Assembly (NCBI RefSeq): GCF_048001765.1
Contig: NZ_CP181447.1
Span: 2,108,001-2,172,000, forward strand
DNA length: 64,000 bases
Direction of reading: 5' to 3'
Origin: Bombiscardovia asteroides_K
GTDB lineage: Bacteria > Actinomycetota > Actinomycetes > Actinomycetales > Bifidobacteriaceae
Every line of letters starts with the position of its first letter. Within the stretch, counting starts at the first letter, position 1. Shown piece by piece: positions 1 through 9,124 of the stretch. A model generated the notes under the pieces. It had not been told where the DNA came from and ran no database searches. It was given only the letters and a program-made list of their open reading frames with translations. The position numbers and the translations under genes were made by a program.

Positions 1-2660
1 AGGGCGGCAGTGCCCCATATTCGAACAGGTACGACGTAACTATTTTAGTTAATGGTCTGCCACTGGTCCACATAGAGCTCAAGCGTCGCGGCGTTAGTAT
101 CCGTGAAGCCTTCAATCAAATAAACAGATATCAGCGCGAATCTTTCTGGGCTGATTCCAGCTTGTTCGAGTATGTGCAGCTGTTTGTCATCAGCAATGGA
201 ACTTTGACTAAGTACTATTCCAATACCACACGTCAGAGGCACATTGCCCAGATAGGGTATCAAGGTAAGAAGAGTAGAACCCGGCGCCAGACCTCGAACA
301 GTTATGAGTTTACTAGCTTTTGGGCTGATGCCACCAACGAGCCGATATTGGATCTAAGAGCGTTCACCCGTACATTCTTTGCCAAGCACACTATTCTAAA
401 TATCCTGACACGCTACTGTGTTCTTACAGTAGATGGAACACTCATGGTGATGAGGCCCTACCAAATTGCAGCTACGGAACAGATCCTGCAAAGGATATTA
501 GTCTCAACTAATGCTCATACGTTGGGAACTATCAAGGCCGGTGGGTACATATGGCATACCACCGGCTCAGGCAAGACTCTCACGAGCTTCAAAACCGCCC
601 AATTGGCCACGCAGATGGAAGATGTGGACAAGGTGCTTTTCGTAGTTGATCGTAAAGATCTTGACTACCAGACTATGAGGGAATATGACAACTTCGAGAA
701 GGGAGCAGCGAATTCGAATACTTCCACCAAAATCCTAAAACGCCAGCTGGAGGACTCCGATGCCCGCATCATCATCACTACCATCCAAAAGCTATCAAAC
801 TTTGTCCAGAAGAATCCGGGACATCCTGTATATCGGAAGCATGTCGTTATTATCTTCGATGAATGTCACCGTTCACAGTTTGGCGGCATGCACAACTTAA
901 TTACGGGCTCCTTTAAACAATACAATCTCTTTGGCTTCACTGGAACCCCGATTTTTGCAACGAATTCACAATCTGAGGGCAATTCTCAGTTGAAAACTAC
1001 CGAACAAGTCTTCGGCGATAGATTGCATACTTATACCATCGTTGACGCTATCCGAGATAAGAACGTCCTGCCCTTCCGGATCGATTATCTAAACAGTGTA
1101 GAGGTCGGTCAAGTAACCGACGATAAGGTCTCAGGAATCGATACTGAACGAGCCTTGCTGGATAATCGCCGTATCTACCAGATAGTCAAGTACACGCTTG
1201 AACACTTTGCACAGAAAACACGCCGACAAGACAGCTATCAACATACGACGGTAACCAATGTTGCCGAAGTAGTGAAATCCCCTCGCGGAACTGATGAAAT
1301 TAAGAGGCCACGGCGAGTGAAAGGATTCAATGCTCTCTTTGCCACAGCGTCCATAGAAGCCGCCAAGCGTTACTACATCGAATTCCAGCACCAACAAGCT
1401 GATCTGGCGCCTGACCAGCGACTCAAGATCGGAATGATTTATTCATATTCCCCCAATAGTGCTCAATCCGATGGGTTATTAGATGATGAAGATTTCACCA
1501 CGGATTACTTGGACAACGAAGATAGAGACTTTTTGGAAGACGTGATCGCTGATTACAACGACATGTTCCATACGAGCTACGACACCAGTGCCGATAAGTT
1601 CCAAAACTACTATAAAGACCTATCCATGCGGCTGAAAAACCGCGAGATTGACATGGTCATTGTAGTGAACATGTTTTTGACAGGCTTCGATGCCACTACG
1701 CTTAACACTCTCTTTGTCGACAAAGATCTGAGAATGCACGGGCTAATTCAAGCCTTCTCGCGCACAAACAGAATACTGAACTCCATAAAAACCTACGGCA
1801 ACATCGTTTCTTTCAGAAATCTGGAACATCAGACCAACGAAGCTCTGGAATTATATGGCAATAAAGATGTTCAGGGCACCGTAGTCCTAAAACCATATCG
1901 TTACTACTATGACCAGTATCAGGCCAAAGTAAAGCAACTGTGCGAATCGTATCCAATCGGCAGACAAATAACTGGCGAAAAAGCACAGCGACACTTCATT
2001 ATGCTGTTTGGCAATATTCTGCGGCTAAAGAATATACTAGACAGCTTCGATGAATTCAGTGGCCATGAAATCCTATCGGCAATGCAATACCAGGACTACC
2101 AGAGCATGTATTTGGACCTGTATGCCGATTATCGAAACAGCAAGAGGGCTGATAAAGAAAGCATCAACGATGATTTGAACTTTGAAATCGAACTGGTCAA
2201 GCAAGTTGAAATCAATGTCGATTACATCCTCATGCTGGTCGACAAGTACCGCAAGGCGCACGGCAACGGCGCAGATGAAGAACTACGCACCACGATAACC
2301 AGAGCGGTGAACGCCAGCCCCACCTTGCGCGACAAGCGTGATCTGATCGAGCGGTTTGTGAACACCGTCTCCATAACCGGAACTGTGGAGGAGCAATGGC
2401 AGCGGTTTATTTCTCAGCAGCAGCAAAAGGAGCTCACCAGCATTATCAACGAAGAGCATCTGAAACCCGAATCCACAGAGCGGTTCATGCATCAAGCCTT
2501 CGAAAACGGGGACTTACAGACAGGCGGCACAGCCATCACTCAGATTATGCCGCCCATCTCCAGGTTCACACCAACCGGCGGATACCAGGAGCAGAAACAG
2601 CGGGTGATAGATAAGCTCGTATCCTTCTTTGATCGCTTTGTGGACCTAGGACAAAATTAA
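1..2660 (+). CDS. hsdR: Type I restriction enzyme R subunit (HsdR), 5' end outside window
   Basis: The frame is open from base 3, so the gene starts before the window; about 885 C-terminal residues are seen and the family is usually about 1000. HsdR is the ATP-driven translocase and nuclease of type I restriction complexes, acting in the cytoplasm with HsdM and HsdS. The PD-(D/E)xK nuclease core is visible at the very edge: Asp at bases 33-35, then Glu-Leu-Lys at 75-83. Helicase motifs follow: Walker A GSGKT at 564-578, the DECH box at 858-869, and FTGTP soon after. The DNA-specific partners are not in the window and may lie upstream. No frameshift is seen in the visible part. The codon usage is less GC-rich than the downstream genes, as is common for restriction loci acquired by transfer (inference). 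Confidence 0.93.
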   Translation, partial: GGSAPYSNRYDVTILVNGLPLVHIELKRRGVSIREAFNQINRYQRESFWADSSLFEYVQLFVISNGTLTKYYSNTTRQRHIAQIGYQGKKSRTRRQTSNSYEFTSFWADATNEPILDLRAFTRTFFAKHTILNILTRYCVLTVDGTLMVMRPYQIAATEQILQRILVSTNAHTLGTIKAGGYIWHTTGSGKTLTSFKTAQLATQMEDVDKVLFVVDRKDLDYQTMREYDNFEKGAANSNTSTKILKRQLEDSDARIIITTIQKLSNFVQKNPGHPVYRKHVVIIFDECHRSQFGGMHNLITGSFKQYNLFGFTGTPIFATNSQSEGNSQLKTTEQVFGDRLHTYTIVDAIRDKNVLPFRIDYLNSVEVGQVTDDKVSGIDTERALLDNRRIYQIVKYTLEHFAQKTRRQDSYQHTTVTNVAEVVKSPRGTDEIKRPRRVKGFNALFATASIEAAKRYYIEFQHQQADLAPDQRLKIGMIYSYSPNSAQSDGLLDDEDFTTDYLDNEDRDFLEDVIADYNDMFHTSYDTSADKFQNYYKDLSMRLKNREIDMVIVVNMFLTGFDATTLNTLFVDKDLRMHGLIQAFSRTNRILNSIKTYGNIVSFRNLEHQTNEALELYGNKDVQGTVVLKPYRYYYDQYQAKVKQLCESYPIGRQITGEKAQRHFIMLFGNILRLKNILDSFDEFSGHEILSAMQYQDYQSMYLDLYADYRNSKRADKESINDDLNFEIELVKQVEINVDYILMLVDKYRKAHGNGADEELRTTITRAVNASPTLRDKRDLIERFVNTVSITGTVEEQWQRFISQQQQKELTSIINEEHLKPESTERFMHQAFENGDLQTGGTAITQIMPPISRFTPTGGYQEQKQRVIDKLVSFFDRFVDLGQN

Positions 2661-2692
2661 AGTTCAGTCTTTCTGAGAAACATTGATATATC

Positions 2693-2733
2693 ACGGTGCT
2701 CGGCAGGCGGTGTATCTTCCCGCAGAGCACCGT
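2693..2733 (+). terminator. Hairpin after hsdR
   Basis: Arms ACGGTGCTC (2693-2701) and GAGCACCGT (2725-2733) form a perfect 9-bp stem 33 bases after the hsdR stop, followed by a T-rich stretch (TCCTATTGATTTT). This fits a rho-independent terminator, although the T tract is interrupted. Confidence 0.5.
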
Positions 2734-3027
2734 TCCTATTGATTTTCCACTCAGAATCTCCGTAGGATCCGTCGGCATTTCTCTAATCCGCACTGAAGCG
2801 ATTGGAGATCATCCACAGAGCAACGAAGGGCCCTGAGTTCATTAGATTATCAATGCTCTTGATCACAAATATATCCGGCCCGGTATTCGCCTATCGTCTT
2901 TGCAGATGTTTCATTTAACACATGCAGCCGAGGAAATCAACTCTTTTCTTCCCGTCACGCCGATGCTACATCTGGTACCTGGCTCTGGTGCACCATGCCA
3001 ATTCGACAGCACGATCAAAGGAACCAC
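2734..3027. other. Gene-free stretch before the iron ABC operon
   Basis: Together with the hairpin before it, about 365 bases separate hsdR from the next gene. I see no convincing reading frame. It should hold the promoter of the iron importer operon. I looked for a DtxR/IdeR-type palindrome (TTAGGTTAG-like) and did not find one. Confidence 0.4.
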
Positions 3028-4098
3028 ATGCACATTCGACCATTCCTTTCCCTCACCCGATTCAAGCGCGCTATCGCAGTCATCCTGGTATTGGCAAGCG
3101 CCCTGTTCTTCCTCGGCGCCTGCGGATCGGGATCGCAGACAAGCCATTCCAGCCAGTCAAAGGCCTCGGAGGGGCAAGGGGCCTTCCCCGTCAAGATCGA
3201 TCACGTCTACGGCACCACCTCCATACCCTCCAAACCCAAGCGCATCGCCACCGTCGGATGGGCCACCCCTGACAACCTCCTAGCCTTGGGCGTCGTACCG
3301 GTCAGTATCCAGAAGAACGCCTTCGGCAAGACCGTGGATGGAGGATACCTGCCCTGGACCAAGGATGCCCTGGATGCCATGCATGTGGATAAGGCGAACA
3401 TGCCCAAGCTGCATGACGAATCCGACGGCATCGATATCGAGGCCATCGCCGCGTCCAAGCCCGATCTGATCATCGGCCTGCTCTCCGGCATGACCAAGAA
3501 GCAGTACGACACCTTGAGCAAGATTGCGCCCACCATCGCCTATCAGAAGGTCGCCTGGGGCGACCCCTGGCGCAAGGTCATCACGGCCACAGCCCAGGCC
3601 ATCGGAGAACCCGAAAAGGGCAAGCAGCTGATAACCGACCTGGAGAATCGCATAGCAAAGGCCGCCGAGGCCCACCCGGCCATCAAGGGGAAGACCGGAG
3701 CAGTCATGTACTTTGATGCCTCCAAACTCTCCAAGTTCAGCGTCTACACCACCTCCGACGCCCGGCCGCAGTTCCTGAACGACCTGGGCCTGGAGACTCC
3801 GGAATCCATTAAGGAGGACTCCAAGAGCACCAAGGACTTCTATAAGGAGATCTCCTCCGAGCACGCCGACAGGTACAAGGATGTCGACATCATCGTCACC
3901 TACGGCACCCCGGACCTGCTTGAAGCGATGCGCAAGGACCCCCTCCTCTCCAAAATTCCCGCAGTTGAGCGCGGGTCCGTCGTGGTCATCGACAATGACA
4001 GCGAGATGGCCAATGCCCTTGACCCCTCGGCCCTGTCTATCCAGAAGACGACCGACACCTACGCCGGGCTTCTGGGCGAGGCTGCCGCCAAGGTCTAA
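3028..4098 (+). CDS. Iron(III)-siderophore/haem ABC transporter substrate-binding lipoprotein
   Basis: A 356-residue extracellular binding protein of the FepB/FhuD type (periplasmic_binding_2 fold), which captures ferric chelates for the permeases encoded next. The N-terminus has a basic segment, a hydrophobic helix and a lipobox LGAC with lipidated Cys32, followed by a Ser-rich linker. I chose the ATG at 3028 because AAAGGA lies 5 bases upstream and the signal peptide then has normal length; an in-frame ATG at 2995 lacks a good ribosome site. The body shows the family pattern: KRIATVGWATPDNLLALG near the start and a kinase-like KPDLIIGL segment. It is followed 19 bases later by the first permease. 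The exact ligand cannot be told from sequence. Confidence 0.88.
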   Translation: MHIRPFLSLTRFKRAIAVILVLASALFFLGACGSGSQTSHSSQSKASEGQGAFPVKIDHVYGTTSIPSKPKRIATVGWATPDNLLALGVVPVSIQKNAFGKTVDGGYLPWTKDALDAMHVDKANMPKLHDESDGIDIEAIAASKPDLIIGLLSGMTKKQYDTLSKIAPTIAYQKVAWGDPWRKVITATAQAIGEPEKGKQLITDLENRIAKAAEAHPAIKGKTGAVMYFDASKLSKFSVYTTSDARPQFLNDLGLETPESIKEDSKSTKDFYKEISSEHADRYKDVDIIVTYGTPDLLEAMRKDPLLSKIPAVERGSVVVIDNDSEMANALDPSALSIQKTTDTYAGLLGEAAAKV

Positions 4099-4117
4099 TC
4101 AGGCCGCAGGTGAGGGG

Positions 4118-5194
4118 ATGAAAAAAGAGATATGGGGCGCCGATATGCAGCCAGCAATGACACCGCACCCTGATACTCGACAGGTCGTCATGCATCGCAA
4201 GGGAACCGGACCCATGGTCTTGTCCGGGCTGATTCTGGCGGCCTGTCTGGTCATGGTCTGCGCCCTGTCCCTGGTTTTCGGATCCCGTTCCGTCAGCCCT
4301 TCCGACATCCTCCACACCCTGTCCACCTCCTCGGATGACATTGCGGTCTCGGCCATCCGCCTGAGAATCCCCCGCACCGTCCTCGGCCTCCTGGTCGGTG
4401 CCGGGCTCGGGGTGGCCGGGACCCTGATGCAGGGCATATCACGCAACCCGCTGGCGGACCCGTCGATTCTGGGTTTCAACACGGGGGCGGCCCTGGCGAT
4501 CGTCTGCTCCATAGCCTTCTTCTCCCTATCGACCCCGGCCCAGTATGTCTGGGTAGGACTGCTGGGCAGTGCGACGACCGCACTGGTCGTCTGGGCCATA
4601 GGCTCCCTGGGGCCATCCGGTCCATCTCCGCTACGGCTGACCCTGGCCGGTGTCGTGATCAGTTCGGTACTGGGGTCTCTTACCTCCGCCATCCTTCTGC
4701 CGCGCGTCAATGTCATCAGCTCATACCGCTTCTGGCAGGTGGGCGGAATCTCGGGCGCCCGGTTCGACCTCATGATGCCGGTCCTGCCTCTTCTCGCTCT
4801 TGGACTGATACTCGCCTTCTGCCTGACGCCCGGGATCAACGCCTTGACCCTGGGTGATCAGATGGCCGAAGGACTGGGTATGCACGTCGGACGTGTCCGC
4901 AGCCTGGCCTGGCTTGCGGCGATACTCCTCTGCGCCTCCTGCACGGCACTGGCGGGTCCGATTAGCTTCGTCGGGTTGGTGATCCCCCATGTGGCACGAC
5001 TGCTCATAGGACCCGACTACAGGCGAATCATGGCCCTGAGCATCCTTATCGGCCCCCTCCTGGTGGTTGGCGCCGACGTGGTGGGCAGGATAATCACCCG
5101 TCCATCCGATGTGGAGGTGGGCATCGTCACGGCACTGATCGGAGCTCCCGTATTCGTGGTTCTGGCCGGGCGCAGAAGAACCGCGGAGGTATAG
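4118..5194 (+). CDS. FecCD-family iron-siderophore ABC permease (first)
   Basis: A 358-residue membrane protein of the FecCD family, forming half of the transmembrane channel of the importer. It has many hydrophobic helices and the family signatures RIPRTVLGLLVGAGLGVAG, NPLADPSILGFNTGA and, near the end, GPISFVGLVIPHVARLL, the EAA-like loop that docks with the ATPase. The frame is open much further upstream over the lipoprotein gene; the ATG at 4118, just after GGTGAGGGG, gives a sensible N-terminus, and an alternative ATG lies at 4145. The next permease starts 2 bases after its stop, so the two are translated together. Confidence 0.88.
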   Translation: MKKEIWGADMQPAMTPHPDTRQVVMHRKGTGPMVLSGLILAACLVMVCALSLVFGSRSVSPSDILHTLSTSSDDIAVSAIRLRIPRTVLGLLVGAGLGVAGTLMQGISRNPLADPSILGFNTGAALAIVCSIAFFSLSTPAQYVWVGLLGSATTALVVWAIGSLGPSGPSPLRLTLAGVVISSVLGSLTSAILLPRVNVISSYRFWQVGGISGARFDLMMPVLPLLALGLILAFCLTPGINALTLGDQMAEGLGMHVGRVRSLAWLAAILLCASCTALAGPISFVGLVIPHVARLLIGPDYRRIMALSILIGPLLVVGADVVGRIITRPSDVEVGIVTALIGAPVFVVLAGRRRTAEV

Positions 5195-5196
5195 GC

Positions 5197-6255
5197 ATGG
5201 ATGCTAGTCTCCTGCATGCTTCGGGTAAACCCGAAGCCATGACCGACCTACAACGGATACGACGGGCCCATGCCATTCGTTCGCTGATAGTCACCATCCT
5301 GCTTGTGATACTCCTGGTCGCTCTCGCGCTGGCCGATCTGGCCCTGGGACATCGCGCCTACTCCCTGAGCGACCTGCTTGGAGCGGTTTGGGGGCGGTCA
5401 GACGAAGGAACCAGGTTCGTCATTCTCCAACTGCGCATGCCCCGGACACTGATTGGTTGTGTCGCCGGTATCGCGTTCGGCATGGCCGGGATCGGCTTCC
5501 AACACCTCCTGCGCAACATGATGGCCAGCCCGGACATCATCGGCATTACTGCCGGAGCCAACACTGCTGCCATCCTCGGCATTGTCGTATTGGGCTTGTC
5601 GGGCATGTCTCTGGCCTGCCTGGCGGTCATAGGTGGTCTCCTGACAGCCCTCCTGGTCATGGCCCTGGCCTGGCGCGGTTCGTTTGACCCGAACCGGCTG
5701 ATACTGATCGGCATCGGAGTAGCCGCAGGGTTTAACGCACTGGGCTCCTGGCTGATGATTCGTAGCGACCAGTGGGACATCCAGGCTGCGACCAGATGGC
5801 TGACGGGCAGCCTGGCCGATGCCCAGTGGACCGATCTGCCGATACTGGCAACGACAACCCTGTTCGGCGCCATGCTCCTGTTGGCACTCGACAGGAATGT
5901 CCGCACCCTGCAACTAGGGCGGGAGATGGCCGCAGGACTGGGCGTCAGGGTAAGTCGTGTTCAGTTTCAGGTGATTATCGTGGGCGTGCTGCTCCTGTCT
6001 GTCGCGACGGCAACCACCGGTCCCATCTCCTTCGTTTCGTTCCTCTCCGGCCCCATCGCCACGGTCCTGGTCGGCCGGGGAGCATCAGCCCTTATCCAGT
6101 CAGGCCTGGTAGGAGGTTGCCTGGTTCTGGGTTCGGACATCGTCGCCCAACATCTGCCCTCGGCCCAGGTGCCGGTCGGCATCATCACCAGCATTGTGGG
6201 CGGACCCGTCCTCATCGCGATCATGATCCTCATGACCCGCAGACAGGAGCTCTGA
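5197..6255 (+). CDS. FecCD-family iron-siderophore ABC permease (second)
   Basis: A 352-residue FecCD permease, the second half of the heterodimeric channel. It shares the pattern LRMPRTLIGCVAGIAFGMAG, ASPDIIGITAGANTAA and the C-terminal GPISFVSFLSGPIA docking loop with the first permease. The signature Pro-His-x-Ala-Arg of the first copy is altered here to SGPIATVL, as is often the case in the second subunit. Start at the ATG 5197 follows GGAGGTATAGGC. The ATPase gene begins 5 bases after the stop, so lipoprotein, permeases and ATPase form one operon. Confidence 0.87.
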   Translation: MDASLLHASGKPEAMTDLQRIRRAHAIRSLIVTILLVILLVALALADLALGHRAYSLSDLLGAVWGRSDEGTRFVILQLRMPRTLIGCVAGIAFGMAGIGFQHLLRNMMASPDIIGITAGANTAAILGIVVLGLSGMSLACLAVIGGLLTALLVMALAWRGSFDPNRLILIGIGVAAGFNALGSWLMIRSDQWDIQAATRWLTGSLADAQWTDLPILATTTLFGAMLLLALDRNVRTLQLGREMAAGLGVRVSRVQFQVIIVGVLLLSVATATTGPISFVSFLSGPIATVLVGRGASALIQSGLVGGCLVLGSDIVAQHLPSAQVPVGIITSIVGGPVLIAIMILMTRRQEL

Positions 6256-6260
6256 ACATC

Positions 6261-7124
6261 ATGACGTCACCCCCGGCAGGCGACTCCTGGAGCAGCGAGC
6301 ATCGGCTGACCGCCTCGCACCTTCGCCTCACCTATGGCGGGCGTACGGTCATCGAGGACCTGAGTCTGGATATACCCCCACACACGATGGGGTCCATCAT
6401 TGGACCCAACGGATGCGGAAAATCAACCTTCCTCAAGGCCATGGCCAGGATACTGAAACCAGCCTCGGGGACCGTCACGCTGGACGGAGAGCCCATCACC
6501 AGCATGCCCACCCGCAAGGTTGCAACGATTCTGGGGTTACTGCCGCAGAACCCGTCAGCACCCGCAGGCATCACCATCGCCGACCTGGTCGCTCGCGGCC
6601 GATACCCCCACCACCACTTCATCGAGCGGTGGACGACCAAGGACGAAAAGGCGGTTGAACGGGCCCTTGCCCTGACCGGACTGACCGATATGGCGGGGTG
6701 CCCAATCGACCGCCTGTCCGGAGGCCAACGCCAACGCGCCTGGATTGCCTTGACCCTCGCCCAGCAGACCGACATACTCCTTCTTGACGAACCGACCACT
6801 TATCTCGACATCGCCTACCAGCTTGAGGTACTCGACCTGCTGAGCACCCTGAACAGGCAGGAGGGCGTCACGGTGGTCATGGTTCTCCACGACCTGAACA
6901 TGGCCGCCAGATATTCGGATTGGATCCTGGCCATCAAGGATGGCAGGAGGATCGCTTTGGGCGCTCCTGACGAGGTCATGACCGAGAGCCTGGTCACGGA
7001 AGTATTCGACATCGCATCCACCGTGGTGAAGGATGAATCCACCGGCACCCCGCTGATGACACCAGCGCCCCTCCATAGCCTCGAAGCCCACTCTGGCGGG
7101 GCTTGTAATGTACACGTACACTGA
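6261..7124 (+). CDS. Iron-siderophore ABC transporter ATP-binding protein
   Basis: A 287-residue FepC/FhuC-type ATPase powering the importer. Walker A GPNGCGKST is at residues 48-56, the signature RLSGGQRQRAW follows in the middle, Walker B is ILLLDEPTTYLD, and the H-loop is VLHDLNMA. The frame is open from about 490 bases upstream in another gene; the ATG at 6261 is chosen because it lies 5 bases after the permease stop and places the ABC domain at its usual distance. The C-terminal tail after residue 260 is poorly conserved and His/Gly rich. An 187-base gap separates it from the siderophore-interacting protein. Confidence 0.9.
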   Translation: MTSPPAGDSWSSEHRLTASHLRLTYGGRTVIEDLSLDIPPHTMGSIIGPNGCGKSTFLKAMARILKPASGTVTLDGEPITSMPTRKVATILGLLPQNPSAPAGITIADLVARGRYPHHHFIERWTTKDEKAVERALALTGLTDMAGCPIDRLSGGQRQRAWIALTLAQQTDILLLDEPTTYLDIAYQLEVLDLLSTLNRQEGVTVVMVLHDLNMAARYSDWILAIKDGRRIALGAPDEVMTESLVTEVFDIASTVVKDESTGTPLMTPAPLHSLEAHSGGACNVHVH

Positions 7125-7311
7125 GATGACTCGGCAGGACGACACCAAACAACCCAATGATGTAAAACCTCTCGTTCCGCTCCCCACATCGCTTACCCCG
7201 ACGTCCCAAACCACAAAGCCTTAGACCACAAAGTCTCAAACCGCTACAACCTGAACAACGAGAACCTGAAACAAAGGCCAACCCATAAATCCCAACCGAA
7301 AGAGAACCGCC

Positions 7312-8292
7312 ATGGAACAACAAGCCACCAATCATCCTGTACCCTTGATCCCCTTCCGTGTCTCCGTAGCCAGAGCGGAAACGCTCTCGCCCCACTTCAA
7401 GCGAATCGTCTTCCAGGGACCGGATCTGAAGATTTTTGCAGACGCAGGCTACGATGAACGAATCAAAATCCTCTTGCCCCTCCCCGACGGATCCGTGCCG
7501 CCCCCTTCCTTCTTCGAGGCGACACCTGAAGATCCGCTTGCCTGGTACCAACAATGGAGGACCCTGCCCGCAGAGAGCCGCAACCCTCTGCGCACCTATA
7601 CGGTTCGCAAGGTCAGGCCCGAGAGCGAGCGAATAGATGTGGACTTCGTCATCCACGATCATGCCGGACCGGCAGGAGCCTTCGCAGAGGCTGCCAGACC
7701 TGGCGACCAAGCCATCATCATCGGTCCCAACGCACAGGCCGGAGGACCGGTCGCAGGGATGGACTTTCACCCAGGTCAATCCAGACACCTTCTCCTGGTG
7801 GGCGATGAGACGGCGGTGCCAGCCATCGCTGCCATAATGGACAGCCTGATCCGAGACCACTGGCAGGGCGACGGGGTGGCAGTGATCGAAGTCCCGACCG
7901 AAGAGGATCGTCTTCCGCTGCCCGAGCACGCGGGAATCCGTGTAATTTGGACGACCTGCGACGAATCCGGACATGGACATGCCCTTATCGAAGCCATGCG
8001 CAACCTCCTGGAGGACCTGCCAATCCATTCGCCTATGCCGGCTACGGCCACAGCCGCTGAATCTTCCAAGGAATTCACAGAGATCGATATCGACAAAGAG
8101 CTGCTCTGGGAGACTGCCGATGCCACCCAGGCGGACGCCTCCATCCATGCCGACGACCTGTACGCCTGGATCGCCGGAGAGGCGGCCACCGTCCGCGAAC
8201 TGAGGCGCATGCTGGTCAGAGATCGGGGAATGGACCGGCGCAGTGTCTCTTTCATGGGATATTGGCGTCAGGGCCGTAGCGAGATGTCCTGA
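7312..8292 (+). CDS. Siderophore-interacting protein (FAD-dependent ferric-siderophore reductase)
   Basis: A 326-residue SIP-family flavoreductase (ViuB/YqjH group), which reduces ferric siderophores in the cytoplasm with NAD(P)H so that iron is released. The N-terminal FAD-binding barrel carries LRTYTVRKV, matching the RxYTxR flavin motif, followed by a GPAGAFAEAARPGD loop. The C-terminal half has the NAD-binding pattern LLVGDETAVPAIAA, YAWIAGEAATVRELRR, and the SIP-typical ending MGYWRQG. Ribosome site: GAAAGAGAACC before the ATG. It lies downstream of the importer genes on the same strand and probably serves the same substrate. Confidence 0.9.
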   Translation: MEQQATNHPVPLIPFRVSVARAETLSPHFKRIVFQGPDLKIFADAGYDERIKILLPLPDGSVPPPSFFEATPEDPLAWYQQWRTLPAESRNPLRTYTVRKVRPESERIDVDFVIHDHAGPAGAFAEAARPGDQAIIIGPNAQAGGPVAGMDFHPGQSRHLLLVGDETAVPAIAAIMDSLIRDHWQGDGVAVIEVPTEEDRLPLPEHAGIRVIWTTCDESGHGHALIEAMRNLLEDLPIHSPMPATATAAESSKEFTEIDIDKELLWETADATQADASIHADDLYAWIAGEAATVRELRRMLVRDRGMDRRSVSFMGYWRQGRSEMS

Positions 8293-8533
8293 CCGCCCGA
8301 CCCAGTGAGCGGGCGACCTGCCATGTGCGGACAACCCACCCCCGTCTTTCTTGACCTACGAGTCAGAGAGTAATCACACGAATCCCTCTGACTATGTCAG
8401 TATCAGGTCATGGGTTGCCGAGTTGAACCTCGCCACAGCATCTTGCAGGACCGCAGAACCGATAAGGAGAGACTACAGCCCTGCTTGCTATACGGCGGAT
8501 TATGCGGAAAGGAACACGGCCCGGCCTGATGAG

Positions 8534-9124
8534 TCAGTCCCCGTCAGACGAGCCACAGTACTCCCGGAAGAAATTGGCGATTACCTGGTGACCATACTGG
8601 CTACCGATGCTCTCGGGGTGGAACTGGACGCCCTCCATGAGCGACCGGTCCCGCCTCAGACCCATCACATAACCATCCAGAAGCGAGCGCGCGCTGATCT
8701 CCAGGTCGGCGACCTGACTGACCGAGACCTCGTCGGCAACCAGGGAATGGTATCTGGTCACATCGAAGGTATCGGGTAGGCCCTTGAAGCAGCCCTTCCC
8801 GTCGTTTCTTATCCCGCTCACCTTGCCATGCTGACGACTGGAGGCCCTGACCACCCGAGCTCCGGCGTGCACCGCGATGGCCTGCATGCCCAGGCAGATG
8901 CCGAATACCGGCTTCCGCCCTGCCACTTGGTCCAAGAGCTCCAGGTAGCCGCAGTCCTCCGGGCGCCCCGGTCCAGGACCCAGAACGACCGCATCAAAGG
9001 CGAGCGGATCCACCTGTGCAAGACGGTTCACCCGGATGATGGTCGTATCGACACCCAACAGGTCCACGTAGTTCTTGACCACATAGACGAAACTGTCGAA
9101 GGCATCAACCAGCAAGACTTTCAT
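8534..9124 (-). CDS. Class I glutamine amidotransferase subunit of anthranilate/aminodeoxychorismate synthase
   Basis: A 196-residue TrpG/PabA-type amidotransferase that hydrolyses glutamine and passes ammonia to the chorismate-binding partner. The triad is complete: Cys77 in GICLGMQ, His169 and Glu171 in FHPES. The oxyanion-region pattern LGPGPGRPED is present. Its start overlaps the last 20 bases of the partner gene, so translation is coupled. TrpG, PabA and the amidotransferase part of PhzE-like enzymes cannot be told apart from this sequence. It points towards the siderophore-interacting gene, from which it is separated by about 240 bases containing a short GC-rich hairpin near 8294-8315. 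Confidence 0.88.
   Translation of the reverse strand: MKVLLVDAFDSFVYVVKNYVDLLGVDTTIIRVNRLAQVDPLAFDAVVLGPGPGRPEDCGYLELLDQVAGRKPVFGICLGMQAIAVHAGARVVRASSRQHGKVSGIRNDGKGCFKGLPDTFDVTRYHSLVADEVSVSQVADLEISARSLLDGYVMGLRRDRSLMEGVQFHPESIGSQYGHQVIANFFREYCGSSDGD

Noticed and set aside
3881..4117. Longer N-terminus for the first iron permease
   Set aside because: It would overlap the lipoprotein gene in another frame; ATG 4118 with its own ribosome site is sufficient.
7207..7240. Short direct repeats (ACCACAAAG) in the gap before the siderophore-interacting gene
   Set aside because: Only two imperfect copies, no array, so no repeat or CRISPR call.
8351..8779. A 142-codon plus-strand frame overlapping the amidotransferase gene
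   Set aside because: It is antisense to the conserved HPES end of the amidotransferase and has no family pattern.
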